DNA of 22,455 bases, taken from positions 1 through 22,455 of IMG/VR virus record IMGVR_UViG_3300030117_000011. One strand, written 5' to 3'. A program made the position numbers and the translations under genes. This DNA is from a virus. Below are positions 1-6,268 of the stretch, piece after piece; the first letter of the stretch is position 1, and the number at the start of each line of letters is the position of its first letter. The notes under the pieces were generated by a model. The model was not told where the DNA came from, searched no databases, and worked only from the letters and a program-made list of their open reading frames with translations.

Positions 1-725
1 AAAATAAAGTTCACTATACTACTGATTATAGTATATTTAGCTATCTCAAAGGCAATAGAGATATAGTTAATAAGCACGTAAAAGATCTGTCCACTGAGAT
101 AGATGAACGAGATTTAGAAATACCTATTATTGTCAATGAAAAGATGGAAGTATGTGATGGTCAGCATAGACTCGAAGCATATAAAGCATTGGATAAGCCA
201 GTAGCATATATAATAAAAGATGGCTTAAGTTTAACAGATATTAGAAAGCTAAACTCTGTCAATAGAAAATGGACTATGCACGAGTATATGATGTCGCACT
301 TCAAGTTAGAAGTTCCTGATTATGTAAGCCTTGAATGGTTTGTCAGAACCTATGGCTTCAGTGTGTCAGACTCACTAGCCATGTTAAATGGCAAAGGGTA
401 CTGCAATACTCATGATATGAAATTGTTTAAGGAAGGTAAGTTTGTTATTCATGATTTAGAGAAAGCAAAAAAGACTGCCACCTGCATTGACTATGTTGGT
501 GAATACTTTGAGCATTATAGGAAAGTGTCATTTATCCGTGCCATGATCTCTGTAATGAATGATCCAGTATTTGTTTGGAGTATCTTTGAAAATAAGCTGA
601 AAAACTTTTCATCTAAACTTACTAATCAAGGTAGTCGTAATGATTTTATTCTTAATATTGAGAAGTTATATAACTATAAGACTTCACCTGAAAAAAGAAT
701 AAGGCTAAAGATTTATGGCAGTTAG
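1..725 (+). CDS. ParB/sulfiredoxin-fold protein, 5' end outside the window
   Basis: The frame is open from base 3 with no stop, so the gene begins before the window; the ATG at 144 is internal. The 47 codons before it are protein-like and include a GNRDIVNKHVKDL stretch and PIIVNEK, which run straight into the DGQHRLEA motif encoded at about 156-179. This layout (a 'NR..n..hv..L...i' segment, then 'PIivn' and 'DGQHR') is that of ParB-like nuclease/CTPase-fold domains found in many phages as stand-alone proteins. The rest, about 180 residues, is rich in charged and aromatic residues, and I recognise no second domain. The role could be DNA binding or an early host-takeover function; the sequence does not decide. 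It is the only gene on the + strand and converges on the late block, so it probably belongs to a different (early or middle) transcription unit. The stop is TAG at 723-725. Confidence 0.75.
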   Translation, partial: NKVHYTTDYSIFSYLKGNRDIVNKHVKDLSTEIDERDLEIPIIVNEKMEVCDGQHRLEAYKALDKPVAYIIKDGLSLTDIRKLNSVNRKWTMHEYMMSHFKLEVPDYVSLEWFVRTYGFSVSDSLAMLNGKGYCNTHDMKLFKEGKFVIHDLEKAKKTATCIDYVGEYFEHYRKVSFIRAMISVMNDPVFVWSIFENKLKNFSSKLTNQGSRNDFILNIEKLYNYKTSPEKRIRLKIYGS

Positions 726-818
726 TCGTAAATGGTATAGTAATTGCAAAATATTACTAATCAAGCTGATTTGCCACCTGATTAACAGGAAGTAGTAAAA
801 AAACTCTTGATTTAAGCC

Positions 819-853
819 TCATACAGAGGGGGAAAGCACCCCCTCTAGTATGA
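819..853. terminator. Long G-rich hairpin between convergent genes, likely bidirectional terminator
   Basis: Bases 825-832 (AGAGGGGG) pair perfectly with 839-846 (CCCCCTCT) around a 6-base loop. After one unpaired A at 847, the stem continues with 819-824 (TCATAC) against 848-853 (GTATGA), giving 14 base pairs in total. It begins about 20 bases beyond the endolysin stop on the - strand and about 95 bases beyond the ParB-like stop on the + strand. Neither side has a U-tract directly at the stem. On the - strand a run of seven T follows about 16 bases later (797-803 in + coordinates). Position and strength suggest an end point for the late transcript. The lack of an adjacent U-run leaves open an RNA-processing or stabilising role. 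Confidence 0.7.
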
Positions 854-872
854 TTGTACCCTAGAATATCGT

Positions 873-1319
873 CTATTCACTGACACTTTTCATTTCTTGA
901 ACAAGTCTATCTGCCCTATTAGGTACTTGATTATACCACCTAGAGTCCTGCATTTGTAGTGCGGCTTCATTCCAGTCACGATTATCGACTGCTTTTTTCA
1001 TCTTGTGAAATCGAGAGAGTCTTGGTCTGCCCATATTGAACATCATGTTTGCCACAATATGTTGCACCTTGACTGGTAGCACATCAAAGTCTTGATAGAT
1101 ATGTTTACATTCCTCAATAGTGACAGATAAATCTTTTTCAAAAAGTTCATTAACTCTTTCTTCTGTTACTGGTGTGCCAACATCAGCACCATATTCTGTA
1201 TCCCATTCAGTGATAAGGTGTCCTATGCCACAAGTAGGTAAACCTAAATGATCTAGATAGATCTCGTTCTTAACACCTTCATCTCGTTTTAGTTCTTCTC
1301 TGAATTGTTCTATGTCCAT
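873..1319 (-). CDS. Endolysin, T4-type lysozyme (GH24 muramidase)
   Basis: This 148-aa protein cleaves the N-acetylmuramic acid to N-acetylglucosamine bond of peptidoglycan at the end of infection. The catalytic triad of T4 lysozyme (E11, D20, T26) is present with identical spacing as E14, D23 and T29, followed by GIGHL at 31-35. Other T4-like stretches are NMMFNMG (91-97) and SRWYNQVPNRADRL (126-139). T4 lysozyme is 164 aa, so this is a compact complete form. No signal peptide or signal-anchor is seen, so export should depend on the holin encoded directly upstream. Its ATG overlaps the holin stop by one base (TAATG), with an upstream AAAGGG as possible ribosome site. It is the last gene of the late block, just before the hairpin at 819-853. 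A cysteine (C30) sits next to the catalytic threonine, where T4 has isoleucine. Confidence 0.95.
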   Translation of the reverse strand: MDIEQFREELKRDEGVKNEIYLDHLGLPTCGIGHLITEWDTEYGADVGTPVTEERVNELFEKDLSVTIEECKHIYQDFDVLPVKVQHIVANMMFNMGRPRLSRFHKMKKAVDNRDWNEAALQMQDSRWYNQVPNRADRLVQEMKSVSE

Positions 1320-1714
1320 TACTTCTTACCCTTTATCATTTTAGCCGCTTGACCTACACCTTTAATACCAAAACTTGCAGATACAGCTATATATAATAAG
1401 TATTGATACCAGTCAGGTAGATCAGCAAGTACAGCAAAACCTTCTTTGACGTACTCTCTCATACTGGGTATAAAGACCAGTATGGCAGGAGCAAGTAGGA
1501 CAACCAAAGCAAATTCATCTTTCCAAGAATCATTGGAAGCATCTGCCATCTTGCCTTCCCAAGCCACCTCACCTGCGGCAACTTTCTCAGCGACAGAAGC
1601 TCGAGCCTTTGCCTCTGCAACTTTAGCTTGACCATCAGCTTTTGTTTTAGCAATCTTGTTTTCAAACCATGAACCTGCAAGATTAGCTATTGGTCCTATC
1701 AATGCTTGTATCAT
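1319..1714 (-). CDS. Holin, GTA-type three-transmembrane family
   Basis: This 131-aa protein probably forms the inner-membrane lesion that lets the downstream endolysin reach the cell wall. It starts with a short amphipathic segment (MIQALIGPIANLAGSWFENK), followed by an Ala/Lys/Glu-rich helix (about 20-58), the motif WKDEF (64-68), a hydrophobic segment (about 68-83, ending FIPSM), an 'EGFAVLADLPDWYQY' linker (91-105) and a second hydrophobic segment (about 104-121, ending ASFGIKGV), then a basic tail KMIKGKK. This arrangement (WKDE, then FIP, then PDWYQ, then ASFGI) matches the 'Holin of 3TMs, for gene-transfer release' family (PF11351), known from gene transfer agents and alphaproteobacterial phages. 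The adjacent endolysin supports the call. The ATG overlaps the preceding stop by one base (TAATG) and has a GAGGG upstream. Confidence 0.85.
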   Translation of the reverse strand: MIQALIGPIANLAGSWFENKIAKTKADGQAKVAEAKARASVAEKVAAGEVAWEGKMADASNDSWKDEFALVVLLAPAILVFIPSMREYVKEGFAVLADLPDWYQYLLYIAVSASFGIKGVGQAAKMIKGKK

Positions 1715-1914
1715 TAGTATACCCTCACTTTCTTTTCATCTACTTTTGGTACAAGTTTACATATGCAATTATATGTTACGTTCTCACCAGTAGCACTATC
1801 ATATGTTTGTTCACTTAAATATTTAGTATAGAATGTGCAGTCAGTGACATTTCTAAAGTATATGCCACCTTGTGCCACACCATTTAGGTAACAAGCTAAC
1901 ATAAATGCTGTCAT
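1714..1914 (-). CDS. Small cysteine-containing protein in the lysis cassette, function unknown
   Basis: The protein has 66 aa, with a short hydrophobic start (MTAFMLACYLNGVAQG), a central NVTDCTFY stretch and a C-terminal CICKLVPKVDEKKVRVY. It has four cysteines (C8, C27 and a C-x-C pair near the end). The N-terminal M-L-A-C resembles a lipobox, but no basic residue precedes it and it is only eight residues in, so lipid modification is doubtful. The ATG overlaps the upstream gene's TGA (ATGA), and its own TAA overlaps the holin start, so it sits in a translationally coupled trio ending in holin and endolysin. An AAAGG lies about 7 bases before the start. An accessory lysis role is an inference from position only. 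Confidence 0.7.
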   Translation of the reverse strand: MTAFMLACYLNGVAQGGIYFRNVTDCTFYTKYLSEQTYDSATGENVTYNCICKLVPKVDEKKVRVY

Positions 1915-2381
1915 ATTATACCTTTCTTCTTAGCTATTACTGCAAGTACTGTAGCTACACCTGCAAGTAAAGTGGTTATAAGTATAATTAAAATAAATTT
2001 TAAAAAAAGATCTTTGATTTCTTCTCTACGTTTTTGTGCTTTATCTGCGGCTTCTTTTCTAGATTTACGAGCTTCAGCACAGAACTGAACGTAATCTTTG
2101 TATAGATTAGCACGACCATATAACTGCATATACTCTCGTAGTTTCTCTTGCTTGACTCGTATCTGTTCCAGTGCCATGAACTCTTCAAGATCATTGTCTT
2201 GTTTGCCAAGCATATTAGTCCAGATACTATTCTTTTTTTTATGAAGATCTTGTCTAAGTTTCTCTTCAGCACCTACAAAATTAGAGATTGCAGATCCTGC
2301 TGAAGCTATATCTTTACCATTTTCAAGTGTTTGTTTTATAATTGCGAAGGCACTATTTGCGACCATTAACATTTCAAGCAC
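1911..2381 (-). CDS. Conserved phage protein with coiled coil and C-terminal membrane anchor (GTG start)
   Basis: The protein has 156 aa. Residues 1-17 are mildly hydrophobic. A segment around 35-60 (FVGAEEKLRQDL, then KKKNSIWTNMLGK) leads into a long charged helix with heptad character (about 62-125, very rich in Lys, Glu, Arg). A single strong membrane segment (about 126-150, LKFILIILITTLLAGVATVLAVIA) ends in KKKGII. I recognise this as a type of protein common near the lysis genes of marine phages, but know no assigned function. The start is GTG: GAGGTG sits about 5 bases upstream and overlaps the stop of the previous gene (codons AGG TGA). ATG codons at residues 4 and 6 are alternatives with worse spacing. 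The topology predicts a cytoplasmic coiled coil with a tail anchor. Confidence 0.75.
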   Translation of the reverse strand: MLEMLMVANSAFAIIKQTLENGKDIASAGSAISNFVGAEEKLRQDLHKKKNSIWTNMLGKQDNDLEEFMALEQIRVKQEKLREYMQLYGRANLYKDYVQFCAEARKSRKEAADKAQKRREEIKDLFLKFILIILITTLLAGVATVLAVIAKKKGII

Positions 2382-2385
2382 AATG

Positions 2386-2610
2386 TCACCTCACATTAAG
2401 AACCTTATCTAGTTTATCTTCTAGTCTATGCAATGCTTCCATGACACGACCTGATGTATCACGCAGATCTTCTTTAGATGCGTACTCTTCTCTTGTTTTA
2501 TTAAGTAATATCTGTAGACGTTTGACTTCTGCAAACATCTTATTAAATGCCCAAGCAAATGGCATGATGATAAGTGTAATGATTATATTCCACACTAAAT
2601 CTAACTCCAT
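2386..2610 (-). CDS. Small membrane-anchored coiled-coil protein, function unknown
   Basis: The protein has 74 aa: one N-terminal transmembrane segment (about 6-24, VWNIIITLIIMPFAWAF) followed by a charged helix (25-74) ending EALHRLEDKLDKVLNVR, with clear heptad spacing of Leu/Val. No cysteine or enzymatic motif is present. This N-anchor plus coiled-coil topology is shared by many small proteins of phage lysis regions, including inner-membrane spanins, but a spanin would normally be longer with a partnered outer-membrane lipoprotein. Its ATG overlaps the upstream TAA by one base (TAATG), with AAAGG about 8 bases upstream. The short distance to the holin gene makes a membrane or lysis role plausible but unproven. 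Confidence 0.75.
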   Translation of the reverse strand: MELDLVWNIIITLIIMPFAWAFNKMFAEVKRLQILLNKTREEYASKEDLRDTSGRVMEALHRLEDKLDKVLNVR

Positions 2611-2846
2611 TAACTAGCCTTTGAGTTTTCCATAGCCTTAGTAGTTTCATCATTGCTAAGTGAAGTCTTTAATGCTTGTAGATATTGTTGATGTAATATA
2701 TTGGCATCTTCAAAAGCATCTTTAAGATCATTAGCTTGCTTTTGAAACTTAGCAACCTTAGTTACTAATCTTATTTGCTCTATAGATAAATCTTCTTGAT
2801 TATACTTTTTACCATCAATATTAATTACGTTTGTTTGTTCAGTCAT
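2610..2846 (-). CDS. DUF6447-like small protein
   Basis: The protein has 78 aa. It begins with NVINIDGKKYNQEDLSIEQI (residues 6-25), the pattern 'INIDGKeY...dLS.e' of DUF6447 proteins, followed by an amphipathic helix in which lysine and glutamine alternate with leucine (about 30-62, KFQKQANDLKDAF, then QYLQALK) and a short Ser/Asn-rich tail. The family occurs as small stand-alone proteins in phages and has no established function. It is soluble, with no membrane segment. Its start has AAAAGGA about 6 bases upstream in the 10-base gap after the chaperone-like gene, and its end is coupled to the next gene by TAATG. Its place between fibre genes and lysis genes says little about its role. Confidence 0.75.
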   Translation of the reverse strand: MTEQTNVINIDGKKYNQEDLSIEQIRLVTKVAKFQKQANDLKDAFEDANILHQQYLQALKTSLSNDETTKAMENSKAS

Positions 2847-2856
2847 AGCTATCCTT

Positions 2857-3213
2857 TTAAGTTGGTTCAGTTGGAAATGTTACGTTTGTTAATATACCAT
2901 CTACAACTTTAGGATCAGCCGTAGACGTTAAATCTCTAAGTGCCTGACGATAAGTTATCCACTCAGCTTTTTTACTGTCAGATAATTTACTGTCTGTTAC
3001 TTGTGTCCAATCACACAATGACAATCTAAAGTTTCTTTCTTGACGTAGTAAATTCATTGGATAGCCAGATTCTAACTCTGCCATTTTATCTGTTATTTCT
3101 TTTTCAGTTGGTTCTGTCTGTGATGTGTCTTTCCAATCAAGAACATCATTACTCATGTTCCATTCTGCATTTGGTCTAAGTGCATGTATTGCATCTGCTC
3201 TAAAATATGGCAT
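2857..3213 (-). CDS. Tail-fibre / tail assembly chaperone-like protein (Phage_tail_APC type)
   Basis: The protein has 118 aa. The C-terminal half carries the recognisable pattern R-x2-RN-F-x3-L-x-DWTQ (about 57-71), then KLSDSKKAEWITYRQALRDL (76-95), which is typical of the Phage_tail_APC family (PF16778) of presumed tail assembly chaperones. The N-terminal half (FRADAIHALRPNAEWN) is family-variable. Such genes commonly sit directly behind a fibre gene and are thought to help fold or mature the fibre; here the ATG overlaps the fibre stop by one base (TAATG), in line with that. Binding to this particular fibre is inferred from position. Confidence 0.8.
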   Translation of the reverse strand: MPYFRADAIHALRPNAEWNMSNDVLDWKDTSQTEPTEKEITDKMAELESGYPMNLLRQERNFRLSLCDWTQVTDSKLSDSKKAEWITYRQALRDLTSTADPKVVDGILTNVTFPTEPT

Positions 3214-6200
3214 TATCCAGCTATCTCCATTGCAACCATTGTTGATATTTCGCCACCTTCATTATAATTCAATCCATCACTGCCACTGGATCGTTTAATA
3301 TTAATTGAATATGTAACTTGACTTGTAGTACTAGGACTATCCAGTTTAACAAATTCCGAAGCATTTCTTTTTATACTTCCACTATCTCTTTTTGCAGTTG
3401 TATTTGCTATAGCAGTACTATCTCTTCTTAATTCAAATGCAAATTCACCACTTGTATTAGTACCACCTAAGTTATAACTCATACTACAAGTAATAAAAAC
3501 CTTACTACTTGTTGATGATGGTGTTATATTTATAGAATGAGCTTGAACAAAACTATTAGAAGATGTTGTTGCTACACCAGTTATTGAAGATTCTACAACT
3601 TGTAAAACTTTACCAGTAACAAGTGCTGAACCGTTAACTTGAAAACCACTTGTTGCATTGAGTGTTCCAGTAATTTTTGCACCAGTATTAGTAGTCTCAA
3701 ATTTAGTAGCACCATTAAATCTAATATCTACTTTATCATCATTAAACGCATCTAGCATAATCGTGCCATCAGCTTTTGATAATCTTATAGTCTGTCCTGA
3801 TATGACTAAATTACCTGACCCACCAGTTTCTCTAATAAATGAGTTTACACCATCTGTTCCTATCTCTAGTTGTCCTGAGTCAAAACTTATTTTGTTATCA
3901 TTACCAATAATTACATCATGATTAAATGTAGCAGTTCCTGCATCTGACATATCAAGAGTAAGTGCAGTTACCTCTGAGCCACCATCATTACCTTTGAATA
4001 TTATGTCTTTATCTGAAACTGCTGATTTAATGACAAAATCACTACTTGAATTAGCAAAACGACCAATTTCTGTGCCTGCATCATGTATTTGAACATTACC
4101 AACATCAGCATCAAGAATAATTGCACCTGCTACATCTACAGTTAAGTTACCACTTGAAACATCTATTTCTTGTCCAAGAACAGCAAGATTACCTATTGAA
4201 AATCCTGTGTCTGAAACTACAGAGCCAGTAACAGTTATACCACTTGAACTAGTTTCTAATTTAGTAACATTATTATGGAAAAGTCTTACTACACCATCTT
4301 CAGCACCAAATAAAATATTTTCATCTCCAGCAGTATTCATAACTTTAAAATCATCAGCTTGTATTTGTAAATTACCAGTGCCTGAATCTTTTATTATAGA
4401 GTTAGAACCATCATGATAAATTTCTAAATCTTGAGATGCACCAAGTTTAATCCTGCTATTGTCACCAAGAAGTAAGTTTGCATCATGATCTATGGTTAAA
4501 GCAGTTCTTGTTTCACTATCATCTTGAAATGAAAATACCATACTAGGCTCAACGGTATCCATATCTTCGCCACTAGCCATAGTATTTCTAAATGTAAGAA
4601 CTCTTGTGCCATAAAGTATATCAGTAAATCTGCTTACATCAGTATCGTTAATTCTTATGTTTGGCGAACCATCATTTAATACTAAATCACCAGTTACAGT
4701 TAAAGCACCACTACTTAATGTGCCAGTAGTTGTTATATTCTTATCTTGTCCGTCAAGATTACCACCTAGTTGAGGTGTGGTATCTTCAACAATATTTCCT
4801 ATGCCAGTTACATTTACTGCCTGAAATGAACTTCCATCAAAAAATTTAAATGTATTATCAGAAGTATTAAAGAACAAATCGCCTGCATCATTATTTGAAG
4901 AAGGGTCACTGCTACCTACTCTATATCTTTCAGCAAAACTTGTCACACCTGATAAATTAGATGCTACTGTATTTACATTAGCTATTGATCCACCAACACT
5001 ATTTACATTGCTTACTGCACCTGCAACTGTAGCAATATTACTTATAACACCTGAAGCATTTAGAGCAGATATATTTGAGTTTGCACCTGCTACTGTATTA
5101 ATGTTTGATATTGCTCCTGCAACTGTTGATATATTACTATTTGCACTTGCAACAGTAGATATATTGCTATTTGCACTAGCCACTGTATTAACATTACTAA
5201 TGGCACTAGCTACTGTGCCTATATCACTTGCATCACCTGCAACTGCAGTTACATTACTAGCAATACCTGCTACTGTAGTAACATTACTTGCAACTCCTGC
5301 TACTGTAGTTACATTAGCTTTGATACCCTCTACTGCATTTAGATTAGATACAAAATCAGATGTAGCCAATAAATCAAGATCAGCAACTATTGCAGTTGTT
5401 GCTAGTGTATTTAAGTCAGCAATAAAATCTGATGTTACTGCCGCCATATCTGTAACAAAATCACTTGTTACTAAGTTAATCTTACTTACAAATGTACTAT
5501 CAATTAGTGCCATATCTGCGGCAAAATCAGATGTAATCAATGAGGCTTTACCTGCTACTGTAGTAACATTACTAGATATACCTGCTACTGTGCTAACATT
5601 ACCTGATATTCCTGCAACTGTAGTCACGTTACTATCTATACCTGCTACTGTAGTAACATTGCCACTAATACCTGCAACTGTATTAATATTTGCGGTAATA
5701 GCTGATAAACTATTTACATTTGCTATTGTTGGTCCTGCTTCAGCCGCTCCAGTAGTAGCATTAAATCCTAATACTGTACCTTTTCTTGATGCAAGTAATG
5801 GTAATTCCATAGATACTGCATCATCAAACTCCTGCAACCTTATTGCCCGTGAAGCTGAGTCATTAAAATCTGACTGTATTGCAGTCACAGTATCTAACTC
5901 TGTATTTAACTTTGATATTTCAAAAGCACCTGAACTTGGAAAGTCTGTAGTTCTTGATAAAGGTATATCACGAGTGATGACAACTGTACTGCCACCAGTA
6001 GCACCAGTGACAGATGTTGTTACAGTTCCAGTAGAACCATTGCCACCACTTACAGTATATAATGAAGTATTACTTGTACTTGCATCAAAGGTACGTTCAG
6101 TACCATCAACAAAAACATTTAAGTCTGTTGATGCAGTAAAAAACACAAATGGTACAGCAAATGAGGTTTGAGTTGCTCCCTGACTTACTGTGTAACTCAC

Positions 6201-6233
6201 TCGTGGTGTATTTGCACTCAAAGCTATAGTCAT
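3213..6233 (-). CDS. Tail fibre with T7-type N-terminal attachment domain and repeat stalk
   Basis: This 1006-aa protein is the probable receptor-binding fibre. Residues 1 to about 165 form the T7 gp17-like virion-attachment domain: an N-terminal beta part with YTVSQGATQTSFAVPF at 14-29, then TVVITRDIPLSRTTDFP (83-99), FEISKLNTELD (104-114) and RAIRLQEFD (129-137). Residues 182-430 are tandem 10-residue repeats of the type NVTTVAGIxS, interrupted by a different repeat at 231-302. Residues 435-480 hold a small domain (AGDLFFNTSDNTFKFFDG) common in marine phage fibres. Two related beta modules follow, at about 595-625 (DLEIYHDGSNSIIKDSGTGNLQI) and 788-812 (LEIGTDGVNSFIRETGGSG). A Ser/Thr-rich tip (about 878-1006) follows. 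The start has AAAGG about 8 bases upstream. The protein is longer than T7 gp17 (553 aa), mainly through the repeats. The host receptor cannot be told from sequence. Confidence 0.92.
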   Translation of the reverse strand: MTIALSANTPRVSYTVSQGATQTSFAVPFVFFTASTDLNVFVDGTERTFDASTSNTSLYTVSGGNGSTGTVTTSVTGATGGSTVVITRDIPLSRTTDFPSSGAFEISKLNTELDTVTAIQSDFNDSASRAIRLQEFDDAVSMELPLLASRKGTVLGFNATTGAAEAGPTIANVNSLSAITANINTVAGISGNVTTVAGIDSNVTTVAGISGNVSTVAGISSNVTTVAGKASLITSDFAADMALIDSTFVSKINLVTSDFVTDMAAVTSDFIADLNTLATTAIVADLDLLATSDFVSNLNAVEGIKANVTTVAGVASNVTTVAGIASNVTAVAGDASDIGTVASAISNVNTVASANSNISTVASANSNISTVAGAISNINTVAGANSNISALNASGVISNIATVAGAVSNVNSVGGSIANVNTVASNLSGVTSFAERYRVGSSDPSSNNDAGDLFFNTSDNTFKFFDGSSFQAVNVTGIGNIVEDTTPQLGGNLDGQDKNITTTGTLSSGALTVTGDLVLNDGSPNIRINDTDVSRFTDILYGTRVLTFRNTMASGEDMDTVEPSMVFSFQDDSETRTALTIDHDANLLLGDNSRIKLGASQDLEIYHDGSNSIIKDSGTGNLQIQADDFKVMNTAGDENILFGAEDGVVRLFHNNVTKLETSSSGITVTGSVVSDTGFSIGNLAVLGQEIDVSSGNLTVDVAGAIILDADVGNVQIHDAGTEIGRFANSSSDFVIKSAVSDKDIIFKGNDGGSEVTALTLDMSDAGTATFNHDVIIGNDNKISFDSGQLEIGTDGVNSFIRETGGSGNLVISGQTIRLSKADGTIMLDAFNDDKVDIRFNGATKFETTNTGAKITGTLNATSGFQVNGSALVTGKVLQVVESSITGVATTSSNSFVQAHSINITPSSTSSKVFITCSMSYNLGGTNTSGEFAFELRRDSTAIANTTAKRDSGSIKRNASEFVKLDSPSTTSQVTYSINIKRSSGSDGLNYNEGGEISTMVAMEIAG
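4944..5690 (-). repeat. Tandem 30-bp repeats encoding the fibre stalk
   Basis: Within the fibre gene the DNA repeats with a 30-bp period (10 codons, consensus NVxTVAGxxS). The 20-mer cctgctactgtagtaacatt occurs identically at 5266-5285, 5551-5570 and 5641-5660, and many diverged copies lie between. A central stretch (about 5328-5545) breaks the period with an 11-12-residue repeat of the type TSDFxxDLxxL. Copies are diverged enough to be an old expansion, but the identical 20-mers would still allow recombination. Confidence 0.9.
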
Positions 6234-6268
6234 ATCTTACCTTTACTAGTTTTTGTTACAAATGTCTA

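Noticed and set aside
144-146. ATG at 144 as start of the ParB-like protein
   Set aside because: It cuts through the conserved domain, and the same frame is open and protein-like back to the window edge.
758-784. Inverted repeat TAATCA / TGATTA in the convergent gap
   Set aside because: Only 6 A/T-rich pairs with a 15-base loop; expected by chance in such a sequence. No tRNA or small gene was found in 726-818 either.
5008-6171. 387-codon open frame on the + strand opposite the tail fibre
   Set aside because: Its translation is a low-complexity LALATVDILL/PATVVTLL series that mirrors the fibre's NVTTVAG repeats; it lacks a plausible ribosome site and family resemblance, so it is a shadow of the repeats.
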